A stretch of 64,000 bases of DNA from [Clostridium] polysaccharolyticum (GCF_900111595.1 NZ_FOHN01000001.1:206459-270458), one strand, 5' to 3'. Shown: positions 52,568 to 62,190, counted from the stretch's first letter. Notes: generated from the letters alone by a model not told the origin. Program-made: numbers and translations.

Positions 52568-54193
52568 ATGGCTGTAGATTTAAACGGTAAGAAATTACCA
52601 CAAGGAATTACACAGAAGAAGAATGGGGTTTATGAAGGAGCATTTAAGTATAATGGAGAAAGATATACTGTGTCTAGTAAGAAATTGTCTATCTGTAAGA
52701 AGAAGCTAGAGGATAAGAAGTATGAAGTTAAGCATGGTAAGAATTCAGACAATTCAAGTATGAAGGTGAATGATTGGTTTGAGTTCTGGTTTGAGCATTA
52801 TAAAAAACCACAAGTAAAACTAGGTTCTGCAACTTTATACTTAAATACGTATAACACACATATTAAAAAGGAAATAGGAAAACTATCAATTAGTAAAGTA
52901 AAAGGTACTACAATTCAGTCAATTTACAATAAAATGGATAAAGCTGGATATGCTAGAAATACTTTAGAAGTTGTAAGAGCAATTCTGAACGGAATGTTTG
53001 AACAAGCATTTAAGGATGATTTGATATCTTCTAATCCATTGGCTAAAACAATAATGCCCAAGGCGAAAAAGACGAAGAAGAAAAAAGTCCCAACAAGAGA
53101 GCAACAACAAGTATTTATAACGTGTGCACAGAAAAGTGAACTATATAATTTAATAGTTGTTGCACTTTATACAGGAATGCGTTCCGGAGAAATCAGAGCA
53201 TTGAGATGGTCAGATATAGACTTTAATAACAAAATGATATGCGTGAATCATACTTTATGTTATAAGAAAGGCGGAGAATATTATCTAGGAGAGCCAAAAA
53301 CAGAGACATCTGAAAGAATGATACCGCTTCTTGATGGTGCAGCAGAAGCTTTTGAAAATGCTCGAAAAAAACAGCTGGAGCAAAAAGAGTTATTAGGATC
53401 ATACTGGAAGCCTTATCCTGGATTGGAAGACTTAATTTTTACATCACCTTCAGGGTATCCAATTAATAATTCCATGGTCTGCAATAAGATGAAAACAATT
53501 GTACGGCAAATCAGAAAGAAATATCCAGATTTCCCTAATATAACTTTTCATACGTTGCGCCATATTTTTGCTACACGTAACATTGAAAGCAAAATGCAGC
53601 CTCAAATATTAAAAACAATATTAGGGCATCGTAAGCTTGCAACGACAATGGACTTATACGCACATGTTTTAGATGAAGAGAAAACAAATGCAATGCAGGA
53701 AGTAGAATCAAAGTTAGATAGCGTTTCAAAACCACTTGAGTATATTCCTGATAAAGTTAGAAAATGGAATCGAAATGATTTACGGCAGATAAATGTATCA
53801 GCAGATACATTTGAATTGTCAGATGAAAGTAAAAGATTACTAGATAGTCCAATCGCTTTTACACGTAAAAATCGGCTTAAAGAATTTGGCATAGATTATG
53901 ATATTAATATTTTTGGATATCCATTAAGAAAATATTTATGTTATCAGTATGCTTCAGATGTTGAAGACCTGATAATTGTGTTCTTCCGCAAATATAAAAA
54001 AGATGTTGGAATAGACAAGTATATCATAAGTATGATAAGAGAAGGAATTATGAGAGCTGATTCTTGCAGGAACATATGGGCTTTTAATGATGTAATGAAA
54101 GATGTTATTGTTGAGTATTGTGTTAAGTATAAAAGAATGAAAAGTACAGACCAAGTACAGACTAAAACATCAGAAAATGCTAGAACCCCCTAA
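52568..54193 (+). CDS. int: Tyrosine integrase with long C-terminal extension
   Basis: Encodes 541 residues. N-terminal arm-binding domain (KYNGERYTVSSKKLSICKKK), SAM-like core-binding domain (about 65-165), catalytic domain with R205 (GMRSGEIRAL), H328 and R331 (HTLRH), H354 (LGHRKLA) and Y364 (TMDLYAHV): a complete Tn916-like set. Tn916 Int has 405 residues; here 177 residues follow the catalytic Tyr, including a helical region (about 420-525), with an AGTACAGAC-encoded tail. The stop codon lies inside the covarying hairpin, and the 3' end recurs degenerately at the left end. GGAGG precedes the ATG. Confidence 0.95.
   Translation: MAVDLNGKKLPQGITQKKNGVYEGAFKYNGERYTVSSKKLSICKKKLEDKKYEVKHGKNSDNSSMKVNDWFEFWFEHYKKPQVKLGSATLYLNTYNTHIKKEIGKLSISKVKGTTIQSIYNKMDKAGYARNTLEVVRAILNGMFEQAFKDDLISSNPLAKTIMPKAKKTKKKKVPTREQQQVFITCAQKSELYNLIVVALYTGMRSGEIRALRWSDIDFNNKMICVNHTLCYKKGGEYYLGEPKTETSERMIPLLDGAAEAFENARKKQLEQKELLGSYWKPYPGLEDLIFTSPSGYPINNSMVCNKMKTIVRQIRKKYPDFPNITFHTLRHIFATRNIESKMQPQILKTILGHRKLATTMDLYAHVLDEEKTNAMQEVESKLDSVSKPLEYIPDKVRKWNRNDLRQINVSADTFELSDESKRLLDSPIAFTRKNRLKEFGIDYDINIFGYPLRKYLCYQYASDVEDLIIVFFRKYKKDVGIDKYIISMIREGIMRADSCRNIWAFNDVMKDVIVEYCVKYKRMKSTDQVQTKTSENARTP
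54143..54162. repeat. AGTACAGAC repeats, right end
   Basis: Two copies (54143-54151 and 54154-54162) inside the int 3' end, matching those at 6060-6262. Confidence 0.6.
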
Positions 54194-54218
54194 TGCAGTA
54201 GGGAGCTACACTAGGGGG
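54186..54218. other. Right-end hairpin including the int stop codon
   Basis: CCCCCTA (54186-54192) pairs with TAGGGGG (54212-54218), inner GTAG/CTAC stem. The int TAA (54191-54193) is partly in the stem. The left copy has TGA and the matching C, so both pairing and a stop-like codon are kept. Likely terminator and/or recombination-site structure. Confidence 0.65.
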
Positions 54219-54303
54219 CATAAAAGGGGAGGATAAGTATTTAACTTTTCTTTTGTAATATGCTTTCTTTTGGAGGGGGATCCAAATGGAAAGCTTAGCA
54301 TTT

Positions 54304-54347
54304 TACTATCAGGTACACCATTTCGCTCGGTGATGTATCTGATAGTA
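54304..54347. repeat. Hairpin just outside the ICE right end
   Basis: TACTATCAG (54304-54312) and CTGATAGTA (54339-54347), with inner TACA/TGTA pairing. No clear T run follows. Nothing else is seen in 54236-54501 apart from the ribosome binding site AAAGGTGG of the next gene. Confidence 0.5.
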
Positions 54348-54501
54348 CTATTATTACCGAGAAAAAAAAGAATATACAAATTATTAAAAAAAAAATATCT
54401 TTTTTTTGTGTTTCCTTGAAAGTTAATTTACAGATGTGATATACTGTATCTTGGGTTTTATACGAAAAATACAATGAAGATATTAAAGGTGGTAATTTGA
54501 A

Positions 54502-55002
54502 ATGAGTTTATTAACAGAATGGCGTGAGTATGCTTACAGTCTTGATACCAATAAAAGAGAAGGACAATTATTTTGGGCAAACTATTTTAATGTAGAGAAA
54601 GCTGTATACGAACAAATCCTTGCAGATCCTGAAAATGTAGTAACAGGAACAGTAGAAGAATTAGCTGCAAAATATGATATGAAATTAAGCTTAATGGTTG
54701 GTTTCTTAGATGGAATCAATGACAGCTTGGTAAATCCGAATCCAATTGATGAGATGGACAAGGATACCGTTGTTAATTTAGGATTCGATAAAGAATTATT
54801 ATATAAAAACATGGTAGATGCCAAAGCAGAATGGTTATATACATTACCTCAGTGGGATGCTTTATTAACAGAAGAAAGAAGAAAAGAATTATACCGTGAA
54901 CAGAAAAAATCCGGTACAGTTGTAAAAGAGAAAAAAGTAGGCCGTAACGATCCATGTCCATGCGGATCGGGCAAAAAATATAAATTCTGCTGTGGCAGAT
55001 AA
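54502..55002 (+). CDS. SEC-C motif protein
   Basis: Encodes 166 residues. The C-terminus [18 protein letters not shown] is the SEC-C zinc-binding motif found in SecA and YecA-like proteins. The remainder is helical and acidic, without catalytic motifs. Function unknown; such proteins may contact SecA or ribosomal partners. A strong terminator follows. Confidence 0.8.
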   Translation: MSLLTEWREYAYSLDTNKREGQLFWANYFNVEKAVYEQILADPENVVTGTVEELAAKYDMKLSLMVGFLDGINDSLVNPNPIDEMDKDTVVNLGFDKELLYKNMVDAKAEWLYTLPQWDALLTEERRKELYREQKKSGTVVKEKKVGRNDPCPCGSGKKYKFCCGR

Positions 55003-55033
55003 TGAAAGCCGGCAGAGTGAATGAAGCCAAAAA

Positions 55034-55076
55034 GGCTTGAACCAGTATGAGCAATATCTGGTTCAAGCCTTTTTTA
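55034..55076 (+). terminator. Strong terminator after the SEC-C gene
   Basis: GGCTTGAACCAG pairs perfectly with CTGGTTCAAGCC (55034-55069), followed by seven T. Confidence 0.9.
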
Positions 55077-55143
55077 TTTGATAAGAAAGTCCTCTGTGAG
55101 TCCTTCCTTATCAAATAAAAAGTGCCCTGAAAAAGAAGGGCAC
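55073..55143. repeat. Two perfect hairpins
   Basis: TTTATTTGATAAG (55073-55085) with CTTATCAAATAAA (55107-55119), then GTGCCCT (55122-55128) with AGGGCAC (55137-55143). No coding potential. Confidence 0.65.
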
Positions 55144-55175
55144 AGGATGCACACAGATGGGTAAGGAAGATAGTC

Positions 55176-55226
55176 GCTAAAAAACAGCGACAGCTAAAAA
55201 ACAGCGACAGCTAAAAAACAGCGACA
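55176..55226. repeat. 17-bp tandem repeat, three copies
   Basis: GCTAAAAAACAGCGACA occurs three times head to tail with no mismatch. On the minus strand each copy contains GCTG followed by TTTTTT and lies after glmS, so it might help terminate glmS transcription. Spacer-less, so not CRISPR. Confidence 0.7.
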
Positions 55227-55240
55227 CCCATCTGGCACGG

Positions 55241-55300
55241 CAAAGTCGGAGTTCCTCCGAGTACATTCCAGTTGCGAGAGCCTGAGGAACTCAGACTTTG
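55241..55300 (-). terminator. Long inverted repeat after glmS
   Basis: CAAAGTCGGAGTTCCTC (55241-55257) pairs with GAGGAACTCAGACTTTG (55284-55300) with one mismatch. It lies directly beyond the glmS stop and, with the T-rich tandem repeats further on, may be the glmS terminator. Confidence 0.5.
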
Positions 55301-55329
55301 TTCTTTAGGAAAGTTTCGTTTTTTAATCC

Positions 55330-57150
55330 TTATTCTACCGTAACGGATTTTGCTAAGTTTCTAGGCTGATCAACATTTAACCCACGAGAAATAGCAGTAT
55401 AGTATGCGATATACTGTAATACAACTGCGGCAGCAAATGGTGCAAACTCATCTGCAATGGCAGGAAGTTTAATTAAGTGGTCACATAGAGAAGCATCTAC
55501 CGTAACTTCTGCGTTTGTAACCAGAATAACCATAGCTCCACGAGAACGGACTTCGCGGATGTTAGAAATCATTTTAGGCAATACATTTTCCTGAGTAGCT
55601 AAAGCAATAACAGGAATATTATCTGTAATCAGGGAAATAGTACCATGTTTTAATTCACCAGCGGCATAAGCTTCAGAGTGAATGTAGCTGATTTCTTTTA
55701 ATTTAATGGAACCTTCGCAGGATAATCCATAATCAAGTCCACGGCCAATAAAGAATAAGTCTTCTGCTGTTTTCAGGCGTTGGCAAATGGTTTCGATCTG
55801 TTTATCATAGCTTAGCACTTCTTCTACAATGGAAATAGCATGCTCTAATTTTCCAATATAGTCACGGGCAGCTTCTTCTGTTAATTTGCCTGTAACAAGT
55901 GCAAAACGGAATGCAAATAAGTAAAGAGCTGATAATTGTACTGTATAAGCTTTTGTACTGGCAACCGCAATTTCAGGACCTGCATGTGTATATAATACAT
56001 AATCACTTTCCCTTGCAATAGAAGATCCTTTTACATTTACAATAGACAAGGTCTTAGAACCATTTTCACGGGCAAGGCGAAGTGCAGCAAGTGTATCTGC
56101 TGTTTCACCAGACTGGGAAATGGTGATTACTAATGTATGTTCATCAATGATTGGGCTGGCATAACGGAATTCTGATGCGATTTCAACGCTTACAGGAACT
56201 CGTGTCAGTTTTTCAATCATGTTTTTTCCAATAAGGCCTGCATGCATAGCAGTACCACAGGCAGTAATTACAATTTTGTGGATACCATCAAACATAGAAT
56301 CTGGAATCTGATCCGCTGTAAAATCAGGTAAACCGTCTACCACACGTGGAGCAATCGTATTACGAAGAGAATCAGGCTGTTCGTGGATTTCTTTTAACAT
56401 AAAGTAATCGTAGCCGCCTTTTCTGGCAGCAGCAACATCCCAGTTTACATGAAGCATCTTTGGCATAATAACACGGTGTTCCATATCAGTGACCACAATT
56501 TCATTTTTAGTTAATCTTGCAATATGACGTTCTGGTAAAACAAAATAATCTTTCGAATATTTGATTAAGGCAACCATATCGGATGCAATTACAGAACCTT
56601 CTTCGCAAGATGCAGCAACAAGGGGACTGCCGTTACGGATTGCATAGATTACATCAGGATGATCTTCAAACATGATACAGAAAGCATATGCACCATCTAG
56701 TTTTTTGACAGCATCCTTAATTGCCTGGACTGGATTGCCATTGTAACAGCTGTTGATTACCATTGCAGCAATTTCTGAATCAGTCTGGGATACAGGAAAT
56801 TGGCCGTCTTTTGCCAGCTCTTCCTGTAATTCTTTGTAGTTTTCAATGATTCCGTTATGAATTAAAGTAACTTTGCCTGCTTTATGAGGGTGGCAGTTTA
56901 CATCAGAAACCCCGCCATGAGTTGCCCAGCGGGTATGGCCAATTCCACAGGCAGCTGTTTCCTTCGATTCTTCTTTTACTTTGTCACAGAGATTCGAAAC
57001 TTTTCCTGTTGCCTTGACAGTACGAATTCCATTATCTGTAAAGAATGAAATTCCAGCACTGTCATAGCCACGATACTCTAACTCCTTTAATCCTTCCGTT
57101 AATACAGTTTTGGCATCTAAAATACCAGTAAATCCAATAATTCCACACAT
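55330..57150 (-). CDS. glmS: Glucosamine-6-phosphate synthase GlmS
   Basis: Encodes 606 residues. N-terminal class II glutamine amidotransferase with catalytic Cys2 (MCGIIGF) and the loop EYRGYDSAGIS; two SIS sugar isomerase domains (for example TISQSGETADTLAALRLA and KLKEISYIHSEAYAAGELKH); and the C-terminal ending PRNLAKSVTVE. It converts fructose-6-phosphate and glutamine to glucosamine-6-phosphate for cell wall synthesis. AAAGGAG precedes the ATG. Regulated by the upstream self-cleaving ribozyme. Full length, typical of the family. Confidence 0.97.
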   Translation of the reverse strand: MCGIIGFTGILDAKTVLTEGLKELEYRGYDSAGISFFTDNGIRTVKATGKVSNLCDKVKEESKETAACGIGHTRWATHGGVSDVNCHPHKAGKVTLIHNGIIENYKELQEELAKDGQFPVSQTDSEIAAMVINSCYNGNPVQAIKDAVKKLDGAYAFCIMFEDHPDVIYAIRNGSPLVAASCEEGSVIASDMVALIKYSKDYFVLPERHIARLTKNEIVVTDMEHRVIMPKMLHVNWDVAAARKGGYDYFMLKEIHEQPDSLRNTIAPRVVDGLPDFTADQIPDSMFDGIHKIVITACGTAMHAGLIGKNMIEKLTRVPVSVEIASEFRYASPIIDEHTLVITISQSGETADTLAALRLARENGSKTLSIVNVKGSSIARESDYVLYTHAGPEIAVASTKAYTVQLSALYLFAFRFALVTGKLTEEAARDYIGKLEHAISIVEEVLSYDKQIETICQRLKTAEDLFFIGRGLDYGLSCEGSIKLKEISYIHSEAYAAGELKHGTISLITDNIPVIALATQENVLPKMISNIREVRSRGAMVILVTNAEVTVDASLCDHLIKLPAIADEFAPFAAAVVLQYIAYYTAISRGLNVDQPRNLAKSVTVE

Positions 57151-57174
57151 AATAAACTCTCCTTTATTAATTGA

Positions 57175-57325
57175 ATTACCGGTTATGCTGTATTTGTTTT
57201 CCAGTTACCCGAAGCTTTTACAGCAAGTTACACGTCCGGTTCCGCGAGAAAGCATCCGCCGAATTTTCGATCACTTTCCTCCTCGTCAGCCTTGCTAAGA
57301 CCCAAAAGGCTCTGGCGCTAATTTT
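57175..57325 (-). ncRNA. glmS ribozyme
   Basis: On the minus strand, TAGCGCCAGA followed by GACGAGGAGG and TCGGCGGATGC reproduces the conserved glmS ribozyme core. Cleavage is expected between A (57319) and G (57318). GlcN6P acts as cofactor and lowers glmS expression. The 3' limit near 57175 is approximate. The rest of 57326-57560 holds no gene. Confidence 0.92.
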
Positions 57326-57562
57326 ATTGTTCCGCAAAAGGCACTGAGTCTGGAACAAAGACATTTCTGTCGGTTACCTGCAAACAATTTGTTTATAAGT
57401 GATAAAAACCTGGGCTGGTTTTGTGAATGAATTTGTCGTAATACTACAATAATAATATGTAATGTTACAAGTTCAGTGCATAATGATGTTATCATTAAAA
57501 TGCTGTTCTGTCAAATTGAAGATAATGAGGCCGATGATAAGAAAAATTTAAGAAAAATTTCA

Positions 57563-57615
57563 TTGACTTTTTTTCTCAAAAGTATAAAATATAGTTTACC
57601 AGTTCAATAGTTTAC
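57563..57615 (+). promoter_or_regulatory. Promoter and possible MarR operator
   Basis: TTGACT (57563-57568) and TAAAAT (57585-57590) with 16-nt spacing. Two copies of TAGTTTAC (57592-57599 and 57608-57615) with a 16-bp period lie just downstream, where a MarR repressor would block initiation. Confidence 0.5.
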
Positions 57616-57657
57616 ATGGTCAACTAATTTGGAATTGCGAAACAGGAAGGATGGTAT

Positions 57658-58134
57658 ATGGAAAAAAAATATGACGAGTTTTTAGAACTGATTCATTCAT
57701 TTAAGCGGACGACTTGTAAAATACGTTCTTCTTCATTAGCACCAGCAGTTTTTATGACCCTTATTGCTATTCAGCATTTAAGCCTGCGAAATCAGGAAAA
57801 AGAGAGAGGGGAAGGCGTAAAAGTCAGTGACATTAGCCAGTATTTAGAAACTTCTAAGTCTGACGTATCAAAAAAAATAAGACTTCTTGAAGAAAAGGAT
57901 CTTATTACACGTTTTGAGAACAGACAGGATAAAAGAATAACATTCGTGCAGATTACGGCTAATGGAATAGAAGCACTTAGACAGAATAAGGAACAGGCAG
58001 ACCGTTTCCTTACTAATGTATTTGACAGAATGGGTGAAGAGGATATGAATCAGTTTATGCTGCTCTGCAGTAAAATGCGGGAGGCTATGGAAGAAGAAAT
58101 TAAAAATAATGAAGAAAGGAAAAAACAAGTATGA
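57658..58134 (+). CDS. MarR family regulator of the exporter operon
   Basis: Encodes 158 residues with a MarR winged helix (VKVSDISQYLETSKSDVSKK, IRLLEEKDLITRFENRQDKR, ITFVQITANGIEAL). Overlaps the first ABC gene by ATGA, so it is co-translated with the transporter it probably represses. A ligand cannot be inferred. Confidence 0.88.
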   Translation: MEKKYDEFLELIHSFKRTTCKIRSSSLAPAVFMTLIAIQHLSLRNQEKERGEGVKVSDISQYLETSKSDVSKKIRLLEEKDLITRFENRQDKRITFVQITANGIEALRQNKEQADRFLTNVFDRMGEEDMNQFMLLCSKMREAMEEEIKNNEERKKQV

Positions 58135-60320
58135 AGAAAATATTTAGTTATATCATGCAGCAGAAAACTGCAGTTTTGCTAATATTCCTTCTATTGATTG
58201 TTCAGGCATTCTGCGAGCTTGCCCTGCCGCAATATACATCCAATATTGTCAATGTTGGAATTGGGGCAAATGGTATTGAAACTTCCATGCCAGAGTGCAT
58301 TCGTGAATCACAGCTTATGGTATTGGAAAATTTTATTTTTGATGAAGACTTAAAATCGGTTCAGGAAAATTATAAGAAAATCGATATGGAAAGCCTGACA
58401 GAGAAAGAACGAAAAAATTACAAAAAGAAATACCCTAGTGCAGAAACAGAGATTTTATATGAATGGAAAGGGAATAAAGAGATTACAAAAGAGGTTGAAC
58501 CGGCTTTTGTAAAATCTGTCATGCTTGTTTCTGCACTTGCACAAAAAAATAAAGATCTTGCAGCTGTTATGTCAGCTCCTGCAGAAAGCCGAAAAGCTAT
58601 GCTAGAGGAAATGAATAAGCAGCTAAAAGATGTAAACGAAAGCATGCTGTCCAAAATTGGTACAAAGTATGCTGTTACAGAATACAAAGCAATTGGAGCA
58701 GATTTGGAAGCCAGACAGAATAAATATATTCTGACAGCAGGTGGGAAAATGCTTGGATTATCACTTCTGGCAATGTTAGTTACCGTAATTGTGTCCTGCT
58801 TAGCTTCTAAGGCAGCAGGTAAAATAGGCCGTAATTTAAGAAGCATGGTATTTGAAAAAGTAGTATCCTTCACAAGTGCAGAATTTGATAAATTCTCCAC
58901 AGCATCTTTAATTACAAGAAGTACCAATGATATTCAGCAGCTGCAGATGGTAATCGTGCTGCTTCTCCGAATGGTTTTATATGCCCCTATTCTTGGAATT
59001 GGTGGAGTTTTAAAAGTATTAGACACCAATACCTCTATGTCCTGGATTATTGTAATTGCTGTGGCAGCGATTGTAGTAGTGGTAGTTCTTTTGTTTGCGG
59101 TTGTTATGCCGAAATTTAAAATGATGCAGACCTTAATGGACCGTTTAAACCTGGTTACGAGAGAAATTCTTACAGGCATGCCAGTTATTAGGGCATTTAG
59201 TACAGAGCGATATGAAGAAAAACGCTTTGACAAAGCTAATACAGATTTAACTAAGACTATGCTGTTTACAACTAGAATGATGAGTATTATGTTTCCAACC
59301 ATGATGGTAATTATCAATTTTACTAGCGTTGCAATTATCTGGTTTGGTTCTCATGCTGTAGAGAATAGTACCTTGCAGATTGGAGATATGATTGCATTTA
59401 TTACTTATTCAATGCAGATTGTAATGTCTTTCCTGATGATTACTATGATATCCATTTTTCTTCCAAGAGCTGGGGTATCAGCAAATCGTGTGGATGAAAT
59501 ATTACAGGCTAAGAGCAGCATTTTTGATCCCGAAAACCCAGTAGAGCCTATGTCAGAGAAGAAAGGATTTGTAGAATTCAAGAACGTATCCTTTAAGTAC
59601 CCGGGAGCAGACGGGTATACTTTGAAAAATATTTCCTTTACTGCAAAACCAGGCCAGACAACAGCTTTCATAGGCAGTACGGGGAGTGGAAAGTCTACAT
59701 TGGTTAATTTAGTACCAAGATTTTATGATGTTACAGAAGGAGCCGTTCTGATAGATGGAGTGGATGTCCGCCAGATGAAACAGGCAGTATTACGAGATAA
59801 ATTAGGATTTGTACCTCAGAAAGCAGTATTATTTTCAGGTACCATAGAGTCCAATATTAAATACGGTAAAGAAGATGCAGATATGGAAGCTGTAAAACGA
59901 GCAGCTCGCATTGCACAGTCAGCAGATTTTATTGAAGGAAAAGAAAACCAGTATGAAAGTGTAATTGCGCAAGGAGGAACGAATGTTTCTGGTGGGCAGA
60001 AGCAGAGGCTTTCTATTGCTAGAGCTATTGCAAAAGAACCTGAAATTTTTGTATTTGATGATAGTTTTTCAGCATTAGACTTTAAGACAGACGCTGCTCT
60101 TAGAAAAGCTCTTCATGAAGAATTAAGGGATAGCACCATTTTGCTTGTTGCCCAAAGAATCAGTACTATTGTGAATGCAGACCAGATTATTGTATTAGAT
60201 GAGGGCGAAATAGCAGGCAAGGGAACACATGAGGAACTTCTTAAGAACTGTGATGTATATTATGAAATTGCATCTTCCCAGTTATCAGCAAGTGAGTTAG
60301 CTGGTTATGCCAGAAATTAA
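58131..60320 (+). CDS. ABC exporter subunit with degenerate ATPase site
   Basis: Encodes 729 residues: a type-1 exporter membrane domain with six helices and, between TM1 and TM2, an unusual 140-residue extracytoplasmic charged insert (about 50-195); then a nucleotide-binding domain with GSTGSGKSTLVN and LSGGQ-type VSGGQKQR. Walker B is VFDDSFS, with Asp in place of the catalytic Glu, the mark of the degenerate half of heterodimeric exporters. The partner follows after 18 nt. Multidrug or peptide export is typical of the class; substrate unknown. Confidence 0.9.
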   Translation: MKKIFSYIMQQKTAVLLIFLLLIVQAFCELALPQYTSNIVNVGIGANGIETSMPECIRESQLMVLENFIFDEDLKSVQENYKKIDMESLTEKERKNYKKKYPSAETEILYEWKGNKEITKEVEPAFVKSVMLVSALAQKNKDLAAVMSAPAESRKAMLEEMNKQLKDVNESMLSKIGTKYAVTEYKAIGADLEARQNKYILTAGGKMLGLSLLAMLVTVIVSCLASKAAGKIGRNLRSMVFEKVVSFTSAEFDKFSTASLITRSTNDIQQLQMVIVLLLRMVLYAPILGIGGVLKVLDTNTSMSWIIVIAVAAIVVVVVLLFAVVMPKFKMMQTLMDRLNLVTREILTGMPVIRAFSTERYEEKRFDKANTDLTKTMLFTTRMMSIMFPTMMVIINFTSVAIIWFGSHAVENSTLQIGDMIAFITYSMQIVMSFLMITMISIFLPRAGVSANRVDEILQAKSSIFDPENPVEPMSEKKGFVEFKNVSFKYPGADGYTLKNISFTAKPGQTTAFIGSTGSGKSTLVNLVPRFYDVTEGAVLIDGVDVRQMKQAVLRDKLGFVPQKAVLFSGTIESNIKYGKEDADMEAVKRAARIAQSADFIEGKENQYESVIAQGGTNVSGGQKQRLSIARAIAKEPEIFVFDDSFSALDFKTDAALRKALHEELRDSTILLVAQRISTIVNADQIIVLDEGEIAGKGTHEELLKNCDVYYEIASSQLSASELAGYARN

Positions 60321-60338
60321 TAGAAGGGAGTGAAAGAT

Positions 60339-62165
60339 ATGGCTGAAAACAGAGCACAGCGAAGAGGACGTGGCCATGGTGTTCCAGTTGAGAAAGCAAA
60401 AGATTTTAAAGGGTCCGTATCCAAATTGATGCAATATATGAGACCTTATCGTATCAGCATTTTTATTGTATTTTTATTTGCTGTAGGCAGTACCGTGTTT
60501 AATATTATAGGACCAAAAGTATTAGGAAAAGCCACGGATATTTTGGCGGAAGGCATGGAGGCAAAATTCGGTGGGACTGGGGCGATTGAGTTTGACAGGA
60601 TTGGCCGTGTTATTCTTATCTGCCTTGCTTTATATGTAGTAAGTGCATTTTTTGGATGGATTCAAGGATATATAATGGCAGGAATCGCACAGAAAACCTG
60701 TTATCGGTTAAGAAAAGATCTTTCAGAGAAAATGAGCCGTCTGCCAATGAATTATTACGATACGAAGACACATGGAGAGATTTTATCTCGTGTAACCAAT
60801 GATATTGATATGCTTGGACAGAGTTTCAACCAGAGTGTTACACAGTTAATCACTTCCGTCATTTCCGTAATTGGTATTTTTATCATGATGCTGACATTAA
60901 GTCCATTGCTGACATTGGTGTCTGTATTGATTGTTCCATTATCTGGTGTTTTGGTTGCATTTACTGTGAAAAAATCACAAAAGTATTTTATGGCACAGCA
61001 GGAATACCTTGGCCATATCAATGGCCAGGTGGAAGAAGTGTATGGCGGCCAGAATGTAGTGCGTGTTTTTAATCATGAGGATCAGGTAATTAAAGAATTT
61101 AATGAGACCAATGAGGTGCTTTTTGAATCTGCCTGGAAATCTCAGTTTTTCTCTGGCATGATGATGCCAATTACCAATTTTATCGGTAACATTGGATACG
61201 TTGCGGTAGCAATTATCGGTGGCATTTTAACAGTGCGTGGTAAAATGTCAATTGGCGGGATTCAATCTTTTATACAATATGTAAGAAGTTTTACACAGCC
61301 GATTGGACAGCTGGCACAAGTATCTAATATGTTACAGTCTACTGCAGCGGCAGCAGAGCGAGTATTTGAATTTTTAGGTGAAACAGAAGAAGATCAGACA
61401 GCAGAAAATCCGGCAGATGTTTCTAAAGCAGAAGGAAATGTAACGTTTGAAAATGTTTCCTTTGGCTATAAACCAGATCATGCAATTATTAATAATTTTA
61501 ATGCGGACATTAAAGAAGGCCAGAAAATTGCTATTGTTGGACCAACTGGTGCAGGAAAAACTACGATGGTAAAACTTTTAATGCGTTTCTACGATGTGAA
61601 TTCCGGTTCTATCAAGATAGATGGCCATGACATTCGTAATTTTAATCGTAGTGAATTACGTGAACTGTTTGGCATGGTTTTACAGGATACGTGGTTATTT
61701 AAAGGAAGTATTATGGAAAATATCCGTTATGGAAAACTGGATGCCACAGATGAAGAAGTTATCGCAGCAGCGAAAGCGGCCCATGCTGACTATTTTATTC
61801 AGGCGCTTCCTGGTGGATATCAAATGGAATTAAATGAAGAAACCTCAAATGTATCTCAAGGGCAGAAACAGCTTTTAACCATAGCTAGAGCAATTCTTGC
61901 TAATAATAAGATTTTGATTTTGGATGAGGCTACAAGTTCTGTTGACACAAGAACAGAAATCTTAATACAGAAGGCAATGGATAATTTGATGAAGGGCAGA
62001 ACCAGTTTTGTCATTGCCCACCGTTTATCCACGATTCGAGATGCTGATTTGATTCTGGTAATGAAAGATGGAGATGTCATTGAACAGGGAAATCACGATG
62101 AGTTAATGATGCAGGATGGTTTTTATGCACAGCTTTATAACAGCCAGTTTGATCAGACAGCTTAA
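60339..62165 (+). CDS. ABC exporter subunit, catalytic half
   Basis: Encodes 608 residues from ATG 60339 (AAGGGAG about 8 nt upstream; a GTG at 60330 is possible). Six-helix membrane domain, then Walker A GPTGAGKTT, signature VSQGQKQ (non-consensus), and intact Walker B LILDEATSSVD. With the preceding subunit it would form one active ATP site and one degenerate site. A terminator follows. Confidence 0.92.
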   Translation: MAENRAQRRGRGHGVPVEKAKDFKGSVSKLMQYMRPYRISIFIVFLFAVGSTVFNIIGPKVLGKATDILAEGMEAKFGGTGAIEFDRIGRVILICLALYVVSAFFGWIQGYIMAGIAQKTCYRLRKDLSEKMSRLPMNYYDTKTHGEILSRVTNDIDMLGQSFNQSVTQLITSVISVIGIFIMMLTLSPLLTLVSVLIVPLSGVLVAFTVKKSQKYFMAQQEYLGHINGQVEEVYGGQNVVRVFNHEDQVIKEFNETNEVLFESAWKSQFFSGMMMPITNFIGNIGYVAVAIIGGILTVRGKMSIGGIQSFIQYVRSFTQPIGQLAQVSNMLQSTAAAAERVFEFLGETEEDQTAENPADVSKAEGNVTFENVSFGYKPDHAIINNFNADIKEGQKIAIVGPTGAGKTTMVKLLMRFYDVNSGSIKIDGHDIRNFNRSELRELFGMVLQDTWLFKGSIMENIRYGKLDATDEEVIAAAKAAHADYFIQALPGGYQMELNEETSNVSQGQKQLLTIARAILANNKILILDEATSSVDTRTEILIQKAMDNLMKGRTSFVIAHRLSTIRDADLILVMKDGDVIEQGNHDELMMQDGFYAQLYNSQFDQTA

Positions 62166-62190
62166 AAGATATATAAGATAGAAAATATGA

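Larger units (their letters stand above)
5999..54235. mobile_element. Integrative and conjugative element, about 48 kb
   Basis: Bounded by related sequences at about 5999-6137 and 54090-54235 that carry the integrase 3' end, AGTACAGAC repeats, a C-rich/G-rich hairpin and the identical string GCATAAAAGGGGAGG. It contains partition, replication, mobilisation, coupling-protein, VirB4/VirB6 and Tad pilus genes, with xis and a tyrosine integrase at the right end. Nearly all genes run on the plus strand. Chromosomal genes (giant flagellin; SEC-C protein) lie just outside. The exact crossover point cannot be fixed from one sequence. I could not recognise oriT; the mobC-relaxase neighbourhood (21.2-22.0 kb) is the natural place to look. 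No tRNA is present at either end. Confidence 0.85.

Noticed and set aside
5999..54235. tRNA gene as integration target
   Set aside because: No cloverleaf was recognised at either end; the repeated end sequence matches the integrase 3' end instead.
55176..55226. Tandem 17-bp repeats as a CRISPR array
   Set aside because: Repeats are directly adjacent without spacers, too short, and no cas genes are present.
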